Below, piece after piece: positions 1 to 8,833 of a stretch of DNA of 64,000 nucleotides. The notes below the pieces were generated by a model. It saw only the letters and a program-made list of their open reading frames with translations, was not told the origin of the DNA and did not search any database. The stretch's first letter is position 1; each line of letters begins with the position of its first letter. The position numbers and the translations under genes were made by a program. Source of the stretch: a virus; IMG/VR virus record IMGVR_UViG_3300030102_008735, positions 766-64,765 of that record; one strand, 5' to 3'.

Positions 1-485
1 CAGTTGAATATATAGGAAGGCCTTCCGGAACAGCAGTGTATCAAAACACGCAAAGATCATTATCATTTAGTTTTAAAGTATATGCACAAATGCAAGCTGA
101 AATGGCTGGGATGTGGAATAAAATAAATAAATTAGCTACATATTGTTATCCAAAGTATGTAGGAGTTGATGGCGATAGAATGCAAGGTCCTATGATGTCT
201 TTAACTATAGGTGACTTATATGTAGATTTAAAAGGCTATATGACAAGCTTATCATATTCCTTTCCAGACGATTTATATTGGGATGTAAATCAAGTAAGTG
301 CAACATTAAGCCCAGACAACTCACAATATCAACTACCTAGAGCAATTGATGTAACATTACAATTTGTACCTCTAAATCACCAATTAGAAGACAGAGGAAA
401 ACAACTTAATTTATATGGCCCAGCAATAGATACTGATAAGCCATTAATTGCTCAAGGAAGTAGAATAAAATATTATGATGATTAG
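1..485 (+). CDS. Tail/baseplate structural protein, 3' part (5' truncated)
   Basis: The reading frame is already open at base 3, so this gene starts before the window; the GTG at 36 is an ordinary internal Val codon. About 160 residues are visible. They are rich in aromatic residues and look beta-stranded (for example GDLYVDLKGYMTSLSYSF), with no catalytic motif. The stop codon overlaps a strong AGGAGG ribosome site that serves the next gene, a gp53-like wedge protein, which places it in a tail operon. In T4-type phages a tube-terminating or baseplate protein (gp48/gp54 type) often sits here. That identity is inferred from context, not from a recognised motif. Confidence 0.6.
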   Translation, partial: VEYIGRPSGTAVYQNTQRSLSFSFKVYAQMQAEMAGMWNKINKLATYCYPKYVGVDGDRMQGPMMSLTIGDLYVDLKGYMTSLSYSFPDDLYWDVNQVSATLSPDNSQYQLPRAIDVTLQFVPLNHQLEDRGKQLNLYGPAIDTDKPLIAQGSRIKYYDD

Positions 486-496
486 GAGGTATGTAA

Positions 497-802
497 ATGT
501 CAAGCAGATATTCAAATACAAAAATTAAAAAGGATGATAAAGGTAAACTTCAATATGGCACAACTATTTATCCAACACTTCCTCCACAATCAAGTGATGT
601 ATTTGTTATGACCCAACCTGGCGATAGATTAGATCTATTGGCAAATCAATATTATGGTGACCAGGATCTTTGGTGGATAATTGCAAATGCAAATGATGAT
701 TGCGGAAAAGGTTCAACAGCTGTACCACCTAATAAACAACTTAGAATACCTATGAATCCTACTGCATATAAACAGGCCTTAAAGCAAGCGCAAGGAGACT
801 AG
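497..802 (+). CDS. Baseplate wedge protein, gp53/LysM-like
   Basis: This 101-residue protein has a short basic leader and then a LysM-like core: GDRLDLLANQYYGDQDLWWIIANAN, given here as the pieces GDRLDLLANQYYGD and QDLWWIIANAN at about residues 42-68. It finishes with PPNKQLRIPMNP. The pattern 'G-D-x-L-x-x-L-A-x-x-Y-Y-G-D-x-x-L-W-W-I-I-A' is typical of T4 gp53 and tail protein X-like folds, which join baseplate wedges around the hub. AGGAGG seven bases upstream of the ATG fixes the start. The next gene follows after three bases. The structural role is well supported; the exact position in the baseplate is inferred. Confidence 0.75.
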   Translation: MSSRYSNTKIKKDDKGKLQYGTTIYPTLPPQSSDVFVMTQPGDRLDLLANQYYGDQDLWWIIANANDDCGKGSTAVPPNKQLRIPMNPTAYKQALKQAQGD

Positions 803-805
803 TTT

Positions 806-3277
806 ATGAGAGGGTTATTCTTAGAACCTATTGACAATGTAATACAACAAGAGCTTGTTCGTAGGAGAAAAATATTATCGGCTGCAAACAGAAGTAAATC
901 GGCAACAACAGGTACAAGTTTTGAATGGGAAGAATACTTTGGTAAAACGCCTTGGATAAAAATAGTATCTAATGCAATGATTAAAAAGGCCGATGGAAGT
1001 TATGATGATCAAATAAGATTAAATCATATTCTTCAATCAGGTGTTGTTGATCCAAATGCACTAATACCTGGTACATTGGCGCAAACGGCCGACCTATTTA
1101 GGCCAGATATGAGAATGACTCCCCTCCCTGCACTAACAAGATTAACTGTTGAAACAAAGGGAAAATTAGGATCAATCAAGGAAGCAAAATTTACATTCAC
1201 AGTTTATCACGAAGATGACCTAGACCTATATGAACAATTATATATGGTACCTGGGGTAACATTATGTGTTGAATATGGATGGAGTATTTACCAAGGAGTC
1301 ACTATAGGTCAAGATCCAAGCTTGGTATCAAAGGATGATTATGCAAAAGCAATAATTGATGGAGTATTTAATTCAGACGGACCAGGTAGATATGATGGTT
1401 TATTAGGAATAGTTAAAAACTTTAATTATAGTGTACAGCCAGATGGTTCATATGAATGTAGTGTAGAAGCAACTAGTCCTAATTCAATATTAATGGGTCT
1501 TACTAATCAGGACAGTGACAGATATCCTAAGTATGAAATGGTAATGGAAAACCAAGATGGTGAACCAGGACAAGTTAGACCTGTAAGACCAACGTCAATG
1601 ATATATAGAATTTTAAGAAAAGGTGGATTGACGAAGGATGATTTAGATGGTACAGGAATATTAAAATATAATATATATGATACAGCTGCTGCTTCACCTA
1701 AAGAAGTTACTGGAAAAACAATACTTGCCAATGCAGGTATAAAGGCTGACGGGGATTCACTACCTCACTGGATGAAAGTAAAAAGAGGTGATGAAAAATA
1801 TAAGTACTATCATATAGTTGAACGTGAACAAAATAAATATAAAGTAAATGGAACAGACTATGGTGCAGTAACTGGAGAAGAATCCGCCATTATTGGATTT
1901 GAAACTTTATTTTCAGGTGAATCAAAATCAACTACATATGTATCATACGGATTTGTAGAAGACATAATAGTAAATAAATTTATGACACCTTTAGCTGTAA
2001 ATGATAATGGTGACAATAAAGGAATAGCCACATTTGCAAGTATAGTTCCAGAATCAGATGGAAGTGGAGGAATAGCTAGCCTAGAAGGTGTTAAAATTGC
2101 AAATCCTAAAGGATTAATATCATGTGATCCAAAAATATGTATACTACCAGGACAACAAAATATATTTACTAATGATAATGACGCAAAAGCACTGGCTGAA
2201 GAAGAATTCAATAAAACATATTTGTCTGAAAAACAAAAGAAGGCGTATAAAAAGGCCAAACAAAAGCCACCAAAATTTAAAGATGAAGCACACTATAGGC
2301 ATATAAATACTCCAGGTGATTTTGCAAGATTCCAAGAAAAAGATGTAAAATCTAGACTTCAACAGGATGGAAAAGGTGAAACTCTAAACGCCTTTGATGC
2401 AGGTGATAACAAAGGATATCTTAGAAACATAATGATAAATTTAGATGTTGTAGAGCGTGCACTTCAATCTGTAAGAGACGATGAAAAAGTAAATGCAGTA
2501 CAGTCATTTTTAATATCAATTTTAAACAATGTAAATAGTGCATGCGGAGGTGTATGGGATTTTGTTGTTAGAACAGTAGATGAAGGAATCTGGCCAAGAT
2601 GTACAGTAATGGATGCATCTGAATCTGAAGATGTAGAAGTTAGTGATGGACCATCTGAACAATTTCAAGATGTTTTTGATTTAGGAGGCCTTTCAAAGTT
2701 TACACTATTACAGTCAATGACAATGCAATCAAAGATACCTAATGGAATGAAGGCTATGGCGTATTTAGGTGCAGTATCTAAATTATCTGACGGAGGTCAG
2801 GCAAAAAAGACTTTTGGCCAAAGTGCATATTCAAATAGCGTTGTTGATAGACTAACACAAAGTAGTGATATAGCATCAGACATTGAAGAACAAGAAAAAA
2901 GTGTAGAGACAGATCCCCAAGGAAACCCAACCGGAGATGCAGAGTCAGCAAAGACAAGAATGATTTTGTCACACTGGGTTCATACAGGTGGAGATGAAAC
3001 TGCAATATCTGATACCAAGGAAGCATTAAAAGAATATGTGTTACAGGAAGAGTCAACAGGAAATGGACACTATAAGGCACCAATACTTGCAATGGAGGGA
3101 GACTTTACACTTGAAGGTATAAGTGGAATATTTATAGGTGCAGCTGTTACGTCAAAACATGGACTTCCTAAAAGAAACCAAGATAGAGTTGCATTTCAGG
3201 TAATGGGTGTTTCACATAACATTGATGGAAAAACATGGACAACACAACTTAGAGGTATGATGAGAATAGTTTCATAA
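806..3277 (+). CDS. Large baseplate/tail hub-region protein
   Basis: This 823-residue protein follows the gp53-like gene directly. GGAG at 793-796 is the likely ribosome site. No enzyme motif is visible. The N-terminal third (about residues 110-180) has a beta-rich stretch with the piece TVETKGKLGSIKEAKFTFTV, then DLYEQLYMVPGVTLCVEYGW, which resembles hub or tail-tip domains of contractile tails. The middle is hydrophilic and repetitive in Lys and Glu. The C-terminal part (about 780-823) is again beta-rich (FQVMGVSHNIDGKTWTTQL). Its stop codon overlaps the next start (TAATG). It could be a hub (gp27-like) or wedge protein. The family is not firmly recognised. Confidence 0.5.
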   Translation: MRGLFLEPIDNVIQQELVRRRKILSAANRSKSATTGTSFEWEEYFGKTPWIKIVSNAMIKKADGSYDDQIRLNHILQSGVVDPNALIPGTLAQTADLFRPDMRMTPLPALTRLTVETKGKLGSIKEAKFTFTVYHEDDLDLYEQLYMVPGVTLCVEYGWSIYQGVTIGQDPSLVSKDDYAKAIIDGVFNSDGPGRYDGLLGIVKNFNYSVQPDGSYECSVEATSPNSILMGLTNQDSDRYPKYEMVMENQDGEPGQVRPVRPTSMIYRILRKGGLTKDDLDGTGILKYNIYDTAAASPKEVTGKTILANAGIKADGDSLPHWMKVKRGDEKYKYYHIVEREQNKYKVNGTDYGAVTGEESAIIGFETLFSGESKSTTYVSYGFVEDIIVNKFMTPLAVNDNGDNKGIATFASIVPESDGSGGIASLEGVKIANPKGLISCDPKICILPGQQNIFTNDNDAKALAEEEFNKTYLSEKQKKAYKKAKQKPPKFKDEAHYRHINTPGDFARFQEKDVKSRLQQDGKGETLNAFDAGDNKGYLRNIMINLDVVERALQSVRDDEKVNAVQSFLISILNNVNSACGGVWDFVVRTVDEGIWPRCTVMDASESEDVEVSDGPSEQFQDVFDLGGLSKFTLLQSMTMQSKIPNGMKAMAYLGAVSKLSDGGQAKKTFGQSAYSNSVVDRLTQSSDIASDIEEQEKSVETDPQGNPTGDAESAKTRMILSHWVHTGGDETAISDTKEALKEYVLQEESTGNGHYKAPILAMEGDFTLEGISGIFIGAAVTSKHGLPKRNQDRVAFQVMGVSHNIDGKTWTTQLRGMMRIVS

Positions 3278-4524
3278 TGGCAAAGACATCATCAAAATAC
3301 GGAGGAAATATAATACCACAATCACCTGGTAGTTTCCTTACACCTGCTTCAAAGCAAGTAAGAATAGGTATTTCTGGAACATATCCTAATAGGAGGTATC
3401 CCGATAATAAACCTGTTCCTACAAAATTACCTGCAAACTATAATTTACCTCAGGTTTTAAAACAGAGATGTGGAGCTTGCGGATTTTTCCTTTCAGCAGC
3501 GGATCCTAGAGATGGAGGATATTGCCTTAAGTGGCAAGTATTAGTTAGACAAAAGTATTGGTGTAAAAGCTGGAAATCAAAAATTACTGATATAAATCAA
3601 TCTGGAAACTATAAGCATTTATATACTGCAGGATTTGAATTTGTTGATGAACAAGGACAGCTATATGAAGGATGGTATCACATACATCCGGATAAAGGTG
3701 CAATGGAAGGAAAGGTTCATCAACCACAGCCACATAGAAGATTAACTGCATTGACTGTTGATGCAAAAGAATACCTCCTATCTGTCCAAGGAGAATTATT
3801 ACAACCAGGATCTGTTCCACCTGTTGGACAGTACTTACCTTGGCCAACTTTAAAGGATTTTGAAAAAGGAACAATAAAAAGGGCATTTATTGAAAAAAGA
3901 AATGAACCTTTTATATTTGAAGTTAATCCTAAACTTGCAGGAAAAATCCATACTAAAATGGGACTAAATTTATATAAGTTAATAAAAATAGATTGGTACA
4001 TATCAGGTCCAACTGAATTTTTAGAAAAAAAGAATTCTGAAGTTTTAGCTGAAGCTGAAGAAAATACTTTACTTTTAAAGGGAATGCTACAAAATCTAAC
4101 ACAACTATCCGATTTAAGGGAAACTGCCGCAAGACCAACAGAGGTTTCAAACTTGTATCATCCATCACCTATATCTAAGGGTGCACTTAATGCAGCTGGA
4201 AGTCCAGTTAATGAAAATGCAACATTCAATCTTGATATGAAAACAGGTCCTGCATTTACAAAAACATATCAGCCTGCTAAACAACCTATTAATGAACCAC
4301 CTCCTTCAAAGATAGTAAATATTCCAACAGCACCTTTTACTAGAGGAACATCAGGTAAATCTGGAAAAACAGGAACCCTGGTAGATGTAGCTGGTGTAAC
4401 TGTATCTGCTAAAAAATCAGGACTATTACCAAAAGGTGAACCTATTACAAAAGTATCAGTTGCTAAGAATAGACCTGTAAAAATGGTTAAGTTTTCAAAA
4501 GGTAAAGGCGGATCATCATATTAG
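3277..4524 (+). CDS. Virion protein with HiPIP-like four-cysteine motif
   Basis: This 415-residue protein is translationally coupled to the baseplate gene upstream. Residues 65-96 hold C65-x2-C68-x14-C83-x12-C96 followed by KSW. That resembles the spacing and the final aromatic-Cys-x-x-Trp signature of high-potential iron-sulfur proteins. A second recognisable block at about 118-150 (YEGWYHIHPDKGAMEG, then VHQPQPHRRL) looks like a motif I associate with marine myovirus structural proteins. The C-terminal 150 residues are low in complexity, rich in Pro, Ser, Thr and Lys, and probably extended. No other cysteines of note occur. A zinc site is an alternative to an Fe-S cluster. A virion location is inferred from neighbours. 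Confidence 0.55.
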   Translation: MAKTSSKYGGNIIPQSPGSFLTPASKQVRIGISGTYPNRRYPDNKPVPTKLPANYNLPQVLKQRCGACGFFLSAADPRDGGYCLKWQVLVRQKYWCKSWKSKITDINQSGNYKHLYTAGFEFVDEQGQLYEGWYHIHPDKGAMEGKVHQPQPHRRLTALTVDAKEYLLSVQGELLQPGSVPPVGQYLPWPTLKDFEKGTIKRAFIEKRNEPFIFEVNPKLAGKIHTKMGLNLYKLIKIDWYISGPTEFLEKKNSEVLAEAEENTLLLKGMLQNLTQLSDLRETAARPTEVSNLYHPSPISKGALNAAGSPVNENATFNLDMKTGPAFTKTYQPAKQPINEPPPSKIVNIPTAPFTRGTSGKSGKTGTLVDVAGVTVSAKKSGLLPKGEPITKVSVAKNRPVKMVKFSKGKGGSSY

Positions 4525-4561
4525 CGTCACCGCTGTTGTGCTTCCCTTGTTTTTATCATTA

Positions 4562-4596
4562 AAATATTTTTTTATTTCAATTATTTTTGTTATATT
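4562..4596 (+). promoter_or_regulatory. Phage promoter, T-box/N13/GTTATATT class (P1)
   Basis: TTTTTTTAT at 4567-4575, then 13 bases, then GTTATATT at 4589-4596, with an extended TG before the TATATT hexamer. The start codon of the PolA-like gene is 15 bases downstream of the hexamer, so the leader would be only about 8 bases. Six other intergenic sites have the same layout. Confidence 0.7.
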
Positions 4597-4610
4597 ATAG
4601 ACAATAAGTT

Positions 4611-5942
4611 ATGTTTATAGAAAAAGAAAAATTACCAATTTTATTAGATATAGTTAATAAAGAACCTATAGTTGCATTACCAATAATGTCTGACTATAGC
4701 AAGCACTATATGAATAGTGATATTAGTTGTCTATACATATTTACAGTAAAATCAAACAAGGAATTTATTATTTCATATAATCATTATGATATAGAAAGTA
4801 ACATAACATATTCTAAAGACCTACTAAAAAACTGCCCACAAATACATGTTTGGGATAGTAAAATATTTAGAAACTTATATATAAATGACAATGTAATTGA
4901 TCATGGATTGATTAATTATTTGGATATTAACTCTCAGCTAGATGCACAAAATTATGAAACACATACTCATAAATTTTATCAAAATGAATATTGGAAATAT
5001 GGTAATATAAATAACATAATACCAATAATGAAACATCTAGAAACATGTAGGCACATGACTAAATTGATCACAAATAAAATATCAATAGATTTACCAGAAT
5101 CGTTTACACCATATAATGATGATGTTATTAGGGTATACTCTCAAATTGAAAAATCAGGTTTATGTATTAATACTGATGAATTTTTAGAATCATTTGGTAA
5201 ATATTCAAAAAAACATATAAAAGACAATATTGTATTTACTCAATACAATATGTATACAACAACAGGCCGGCCAAGTAATAGTCATGGTGGGGTAAATTAT
5301 GCTGCACTTAATAAAGATGATGGTTCACGTAAATGTTTTATTAGTAGGCATAAAAATGGACGTTTAGTTGAATTTGATTTTGATTCATATCACTTAAGAT
5401 TGATAGCAACAATAATAAATGAAAAATTACCTGATTCTTCAATTCATAAATACTTTGGAAAAATGTATTTCAATAAAGAAAATCTATCGGCAGCTGAATA
5501 TGTAAAGTCTAAGGAAATATCATTTAAAATATTGTATGGTGGTGTACCTGATGAATATAAACATATACCATTCTTTTCAAAAATAGATAGATTTATTAAT
5601 GATTTATATAATGATATGCTAACATTTGGTTATATAAAAACGGCATTACTAAATAGAAAAATGATTGGTAAAAATTACGAATCATTAACCAGAACTAAAC
5701 TATTTAATTATTACATACAGGCAATGGAAACTGAAAGTAATGTAATAATGTTCGATAAAATACTAAACCTATTAAATGGTAAAAACACCAACCTAGTTTT
5801 AACCACATATGATTCTTTACTTTTTGATTTTGATATTAATGAAGGAAAAAAATTACTAAATGATATAGAGTTATGTTTTGACTATCCTGTTAAAATGTCA
5901 GTTGGCAAAAATTATGATTCAATGAAAATAGTGAATAAATAA
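4611..5942 (+). CDS. Divergent, reduced family A DNA polymerase
   Basis: The 443-residue protein carries the PolA palm and finger motifs but no recognisable 3'-5' exonuclease. TGRPS at 218-222 matches the TGRLSS motif. Motif A is EFDFDSYHLR with D256 as first catalytic Asp. The O-helix is SKEISFKILYGG with K301, F305 and Y309 in the E. coli K758/F762/Y766 pattern. Motif C is TYDSLLF with D401, where the usual HDE has become YDS, so the second acid is lost. The N-terminal 200 residues match nothing I know. A full family B polymerase is also encoded at 26412-28898, so this one may have a repair, primer-related or non-catalytic role. It is the first gene behind promoter P1. The family assignment is firm; activity is uncertain. 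Confidence 0.75.
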   Translation: MFIEKEKLPILLDIVNKEPIVALPIMSDYSKHYMNSDISCLYIFTVKSNKEFIISYNHYDIESNITYSKDLLKNCPQIHVWDSKIFRNLYINDNVIDHGLINYLDINSQLDAQNYETHTHKFYQNEYWKYGNINNIIPIMKHLETCRHMTKLITNKISIDLPESFTPYNDDVIRVYSQIEKSGLCINTDEFLESFGKYSKKHIKDNIVFTQYNMYTTTGRPSNSHGGVNYAALNKDDGSRKCFISRHKNGRLVEFDFDSYHLRLIATIINEKLPDSSIHKYFGKMYFNKENLSAAEYVKSKEISFKILYGGVPDEYKHIPFFSKIDRFINDLYNDMLTFGYIKTALLNRKMIGKNYESLTRTKLFNYYIQAMETESNVIMFDKILNLLNGKNTNLVLTTYDSLLFDFDINEGKKLLNDIELCFDYPVKMSVGKNYDSMKIVNK

Positions 5943-5981
5943 AGTCCGGCTTTATATTTATTATTTGTAAAGGATAATAAT

Positions 5982-7931
5982 ATGAAGAAAATTGACAGAC
6001 TAATACGTGAGTGGTTCTACTTACATCCTGCAGGATATGCAAATAAGCCATATTCACAAAATGACTTAAAAATACTTGAGTCAGCAATGGTTGCTCTTGA
6101 CTTCAATTATAATGAAATAGAATCAGTACTAAAAAAATTATTTGAAAAAATTGATCCAGATAAAACTATAAAATATAAAGATAGTGATGGTCAATCTAAA
6201 GAAATGCCTTTTAGCTCAGCTGTGAAATTAAAAAAGGATCATCCTGCAAGAATAGAAGCTGAAAAGCTCAAATCAAAAGATACACCAGGACAAGACTCAG
6301 GTCAAGAACCCGTAAAAGGTGCTAGTTTATTCAAAACGGTAGAACCTGGTTCATCAGCAGCAAAAGATATTGATAAGAAGAAAAAGTCACAACCTCCATC
6401 TCCTGAACAATTAAGTAAAAATTTAAAACAAACACTTAGTCCTGAGGTAAGAATTACTAACCCTGAGGTACAGGCTGAAATGAAAGCTGATGATAGCGAA
6501 GAACAACAAAGGTTAAACGAACTTTCTAAATTAAAGAATCAAATTAAAATGGAAGGTGACTTTAAACAAAAATCATCAACATTAGTTGCAATAGGTCATC
6601 TATATGGAAAGAGAAGCAATTCAGGATTTGGAAAAAATTTAATTGGAGAAGTTGATAGGGATCAATTAAATTTAAATAAGGATAATCTTATTGAAGGATA
6701 TGATGACGCAAAACCAGAGCTTGTTGAAAAATATGTTAGAGGTGTTAGAAAACATAAAGTAACAGAAGATTTTGTAAACAAGTCATATGACTCTTTGCCA
6801 TCATCGTTAAAATCTGCACTTAATGGAAAAGGAAAAGTTGGTGATAGGGAAATAGGTCCTGTTGGTGGCCACTTTCTAGGATATAGAAAAAATGATGGAT
6901 CCACAACTACTGATTTTAGTGATTCAGATATTGCTAAAGATAGTGATGGAAATCCAGTAATCATAAGAGGAAATGTTGGTAACACCTCAAGAGGTAAACT
7001 TGTTTGGAGAATATATCTAGAACAAGGAGGAATAGATGCATATACAGGACTTCCTCTAAATTTAGAATCAATGGACCTTGAACATGTTGTAGGCTTTAAA
7101 AACTCAGATAAAGGTGAACCAACAACTAAAGATTATGGTGATAGGGAACATGAGGCAAATCATGTACTAACATCGTCAAAGGCGAATCAAAATAAATCAG
7201 ACATGTCAATGAAAGAGTTTTTTGAAAAGCAAGTGGATCCTTTAGCCGATAAAACTCCTGAAGAATTTGGAAAGCTTGAAAAAGGAATAGAAAAAGCAAA
7301 TCAAATAACACCAAGAACTGAACAAACTGCATTAAGATTAATGGATGACCCTGAGTTTAAATTAAAAGGTGGTGGAACAACAAAAGATCCAAATGATCCA
7401 AACATACAAACTACAGACCTTGGAACCCCAAGAGTAGAAGATGCAAACTTGTCTAAAAATATTACGCCAAATAGTTTACAACAGGAATTTGACTATGAAG
7501 AAGAAGAGTATAATACATTAAGGGCCAGTTTACTAAAGGATATCACAGATCCTGCAGATGTTAAAAAAATAAAAAGACTAAATACTAAAATAGGTAAAAG
7601 AACTATAAATGCACTTGGATTACCAGCTGGTATACCTGATCCTAGTGGTAGAAGAACAAATGCAATATCAGGTTCTGATAACTTTTATAGGGGATTTTTA
7701 TTATCTATGGCTGAAGCTAAACCTGAAGATCGTGGTAAATTTAAAGAATGTTGGAGACTTGCAACTAAAATTGCAAGTTCACAAGAGGTAAGATCACAAG
7801 GTAGGACATCACAATCACAAAAATTTTTAAAACATTTAAGGGATAATAAATGTATTAGTGAAAGTGTACTAAATGATAAAAGGTACTCAAAATTGTTTAG
7901 ATATAAAAATGAAAAAGGTGAAATTATATAA
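5982..7931 (+). CDS. HNH-domain protein (Cas9-type HNH), function unknown
   Basis: This 649-residue protein has three visible parts. The N-terminal 65 residues begin MKKIDRLIREWFYLHP, a helical leader. Residues 70-330 are charged and Lys/Ser/Gln rich, with a likely coiled or linker region. An HNH nuclease domain lies at about 345-415: YTGLPL, then DLEHVV (D365, H368), then NHVLTSSKANQNKSD (N393). This is the Cas9/HNH_4 style without zinc CxxC pairs. No RuvC-like motif is present, so it is not a Cas9. The C-terminal 180 residues are basic (RSQGRTSQSQKFLKHLR). It follows the PolA-like gene by 39 bases. Possible roles are packaging, DNA processing, or degradation of host DNA. Domain call firm, role unknown. 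Confidence 0.65.
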   Translation: MKKIDRLIREWFYLHPAGYANKPYSQNDLKILESAMVALDFNYNEIESVLKKLFEKIDPDKTIKYKDSDGQSKEMPFSSAVKLKKDHPARIEAEKLKSKDTPGQDSGQEPVKGASLFKTVEPGSSAAKDIDKKKKSQPPSPEQLSKNLKQTLSPEVRITNPEVQAEMKADDSEEQQRLNELSKLKNQIKMEGDFKQKSSTLVAIGHLYGKRSNSGFGKNLIGEVDRDQLNLNKDNLIEGYDDAKPELVEKYVRGVRKHKVTEDFVNKSYDSLPSSLKSALNGKGKVGDREIGPVGGHFLGYRKNDGSTTTDFSDSDIAKDSDGNPVIIRGNVGNTSRGKLVWRIYLEQGGIDAYTGLPLNLESMDLEHVVGFKNSDKGEPTTKDYGDREHEANHVLTSSKANQNKSDMSMKEFFEKQVDPLADKTPEEFGKLEKGIEKANQITPRTEQTALRLMDDPEFKLKGGGTTKDPNDPNIQTTDLGTPRVEDANLSKNITPNSLQQEFDYEEEEYNTLRASLLKDITDPADVKKIKRLNTKIGKRTINALGLPAGIPDPSGRRTNAISGSDNFYRGFLLSMAEAKPEDRGKFKECWRLATKIASSQEVRSQGRTSQSQKFLKHLRDNKCISESVLNDKRYSKLFRYKNEKGEII

Positions 7932-8332
7932 TGAATACTCAACTATTATGTACATTTACAGCTCAAAATAATTTACAACAAACTGTTGATGTAATAGTTG
8001 ATACTTATGATGTTTTATATAATAAAATATTTATTCTATGTAATGTTGAAGATAATCGTGAATTGATGTGCACATATAATATTCAAAAAACACAAAATTT
8101 TGAAATATTAAATAATACCATAAGTTTACACAGAAAAAAACAAACAAATACACTATATACTATTAATGCATTAAATAGATTAATTGAATCCTTAAATAAC
8201 GGTGTATTAGATACTTCATATAAAATAATATGGGAAAATTATAGAAACTGCTTATTAACAACTAATGAATTAGGTCTTAAACAAATAAATACAAATATTC
8301 ACGAAATAGTGCGCATAAAGATTAAAGATTGA
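7931..8332 (+). CDS. Conserved-looking phage protein, 133 aa
   Basis: The start overlaps the stop of the HNH gene (TAATG), so the two are translationally coupled. The protein starts with LLCTFTAQNN and has a conserved-looking block NTISLHRKKQTNTLYTINAL, followed by a helical segment with NGVLDTSYKIIWENYRN. It has no signal peptide, membrane helix or metal motif. Similar small proteins are, from memory, frequent in marine T4-like phages and have no known function. The Cys pair near the N-terminus (C7, C38) is not arranged as a metal site. Confidence 0.6.
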   Translation: MNTQLLCTFTAQNNLQQTVDVIVDTYDVLYNKIFILCNVEDNRELMCTYNIQKTQNFEILNNTISLHRKKQTNTLYTINALNRLIESLNNGVLDTSYKIIWENYRNCLLTTNELGLKQINTNIHEIVRIKIKD

Positions 8333-8362
8333 TATTTATATCGGATTGGAAAATAAAACATA

Positions 8363-8397
8363 AATAATTTTTTTATATGACAAATTTTTGTTATATT
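8363..8397 (+). promoter_or_regulatory. Phage promoter, T-box/N13/GTTATATT class (P2)
   Basis: TTTTTTTAT at 8368-8376, 13 bases, GTTATATT at 8390-8397 with extended TG. The next start codon is at 8429, giving a leader of roughly 25 bases. It lies in the 96-base gap after the 133-aa gene. Confidence 0.7.
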
Positions 8398-8428
8398 ATA
8401 TAAAAAATAAAAAAATACAAAATAGCAA

Positions 8429-8773
8429 ATGAAAGACTTATTATTAGCCTTAGCCTTTTATACTATAGGGCATACATTAATCTGGTTTCAAACCAACGGA
8501 CAATTTCTTTGGAAATGGTTTGAAAAAAATCCATTTTTACTTTCAATAACTTTAGGAACAATTATATCATATACATTTATACTTGGTACAAAACACATAG
8601 TACTGTATTCAGGTGGATTGTTATGGCCTGGACGACTATTAGGATTTGGAATTGGAATAACCGCATTTACAATATTAACATTAATATATTTTGGTGAAGG
8701 ACTTTCATCAAAAACTATAACATCACTAATATTGGCAATAGGTTTGGTTTGTATACAGATTTTTTGGAAATAA
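8429..8773 (+). CDS. Small four-helix inner-membrane protein
   Basis: This 114-residue protein is almost entirely hydrophobic, with four predicted membrane helices at about residues 3-20, 35-53, 64-86 and 93-112. Short charged turns separate them (WKWFEKNPF, TKHIV, GEGLSSK). The conserved-looking turn SGGLLWPGRLLGFGIG could bind a ligand. No transporter signature is certain; the size and four-helix plan recall half-size EamA/SMR-type transporters, but a holin or superinfection-exclusion protein is equally possible. It stands alone between promoters P2 and P3, so it is probably expressed with the replication genes rather than with lysis genes. Confidence 0.6.
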   Translation: MKDLLLALAFYTIGHTLIWFQTNGQFLWKWFEKNPFLLSITLGTIISYTFILGTKHIVLYSGGLLWPGRLLGFGIGITAFTILTLIYFGEGLSSKTITSLILAIGLVCIQIFWK

Positions 8774-8803
8774 TTTTTTTATATGCGAAAATTTTGTTAT
8801 ATT
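8769..8803 (+). promoter_or_regulatory. Phage promoter, T-box/N13/GTTATATT class (P3)
   Basis: TTTTTTTAT at 8774-8782, 13 bases, GTTATATT at 8796-8803 with extended TG. It overlaps the stop codon region of the membrane-protein gene and drives the H1-like gene at 8834, then probably the SSB and recombinase genes. Confidence 0.7.
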
Positions 8804-8833
8804 GAGTATTAATAAATAATAAAGGAGAAAAAC

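Noticed and set aside
36-485. GTG at 36 as the true start of the first gene
   Set aside because: The frame is open upstream to the window edge and no ribosome site precedes the GTG; the gene simply begins outside the window.
1507-2362. Open frames on the minus strand, here and elsewhere in the window
   Set aside because: They lie opposite strong plus-strand genes, have Leu/Ile/Ser/His-rich composition typical of antisense frames, and carry no recognisable domains.
4521-4556. Terminator hairpin AGCG-TCAC-CGCT followed by a T-rich stretch after the four-Cys virion gene
   Set aside because: Only four base pairs and the T-run is 20 bases away; too weak to call.
5982-7931. Cas9 or IscB relative
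   Set aside because: Only the HNH segment is similar; RuvC motifs and an Arg-rich bridge helix are absent.
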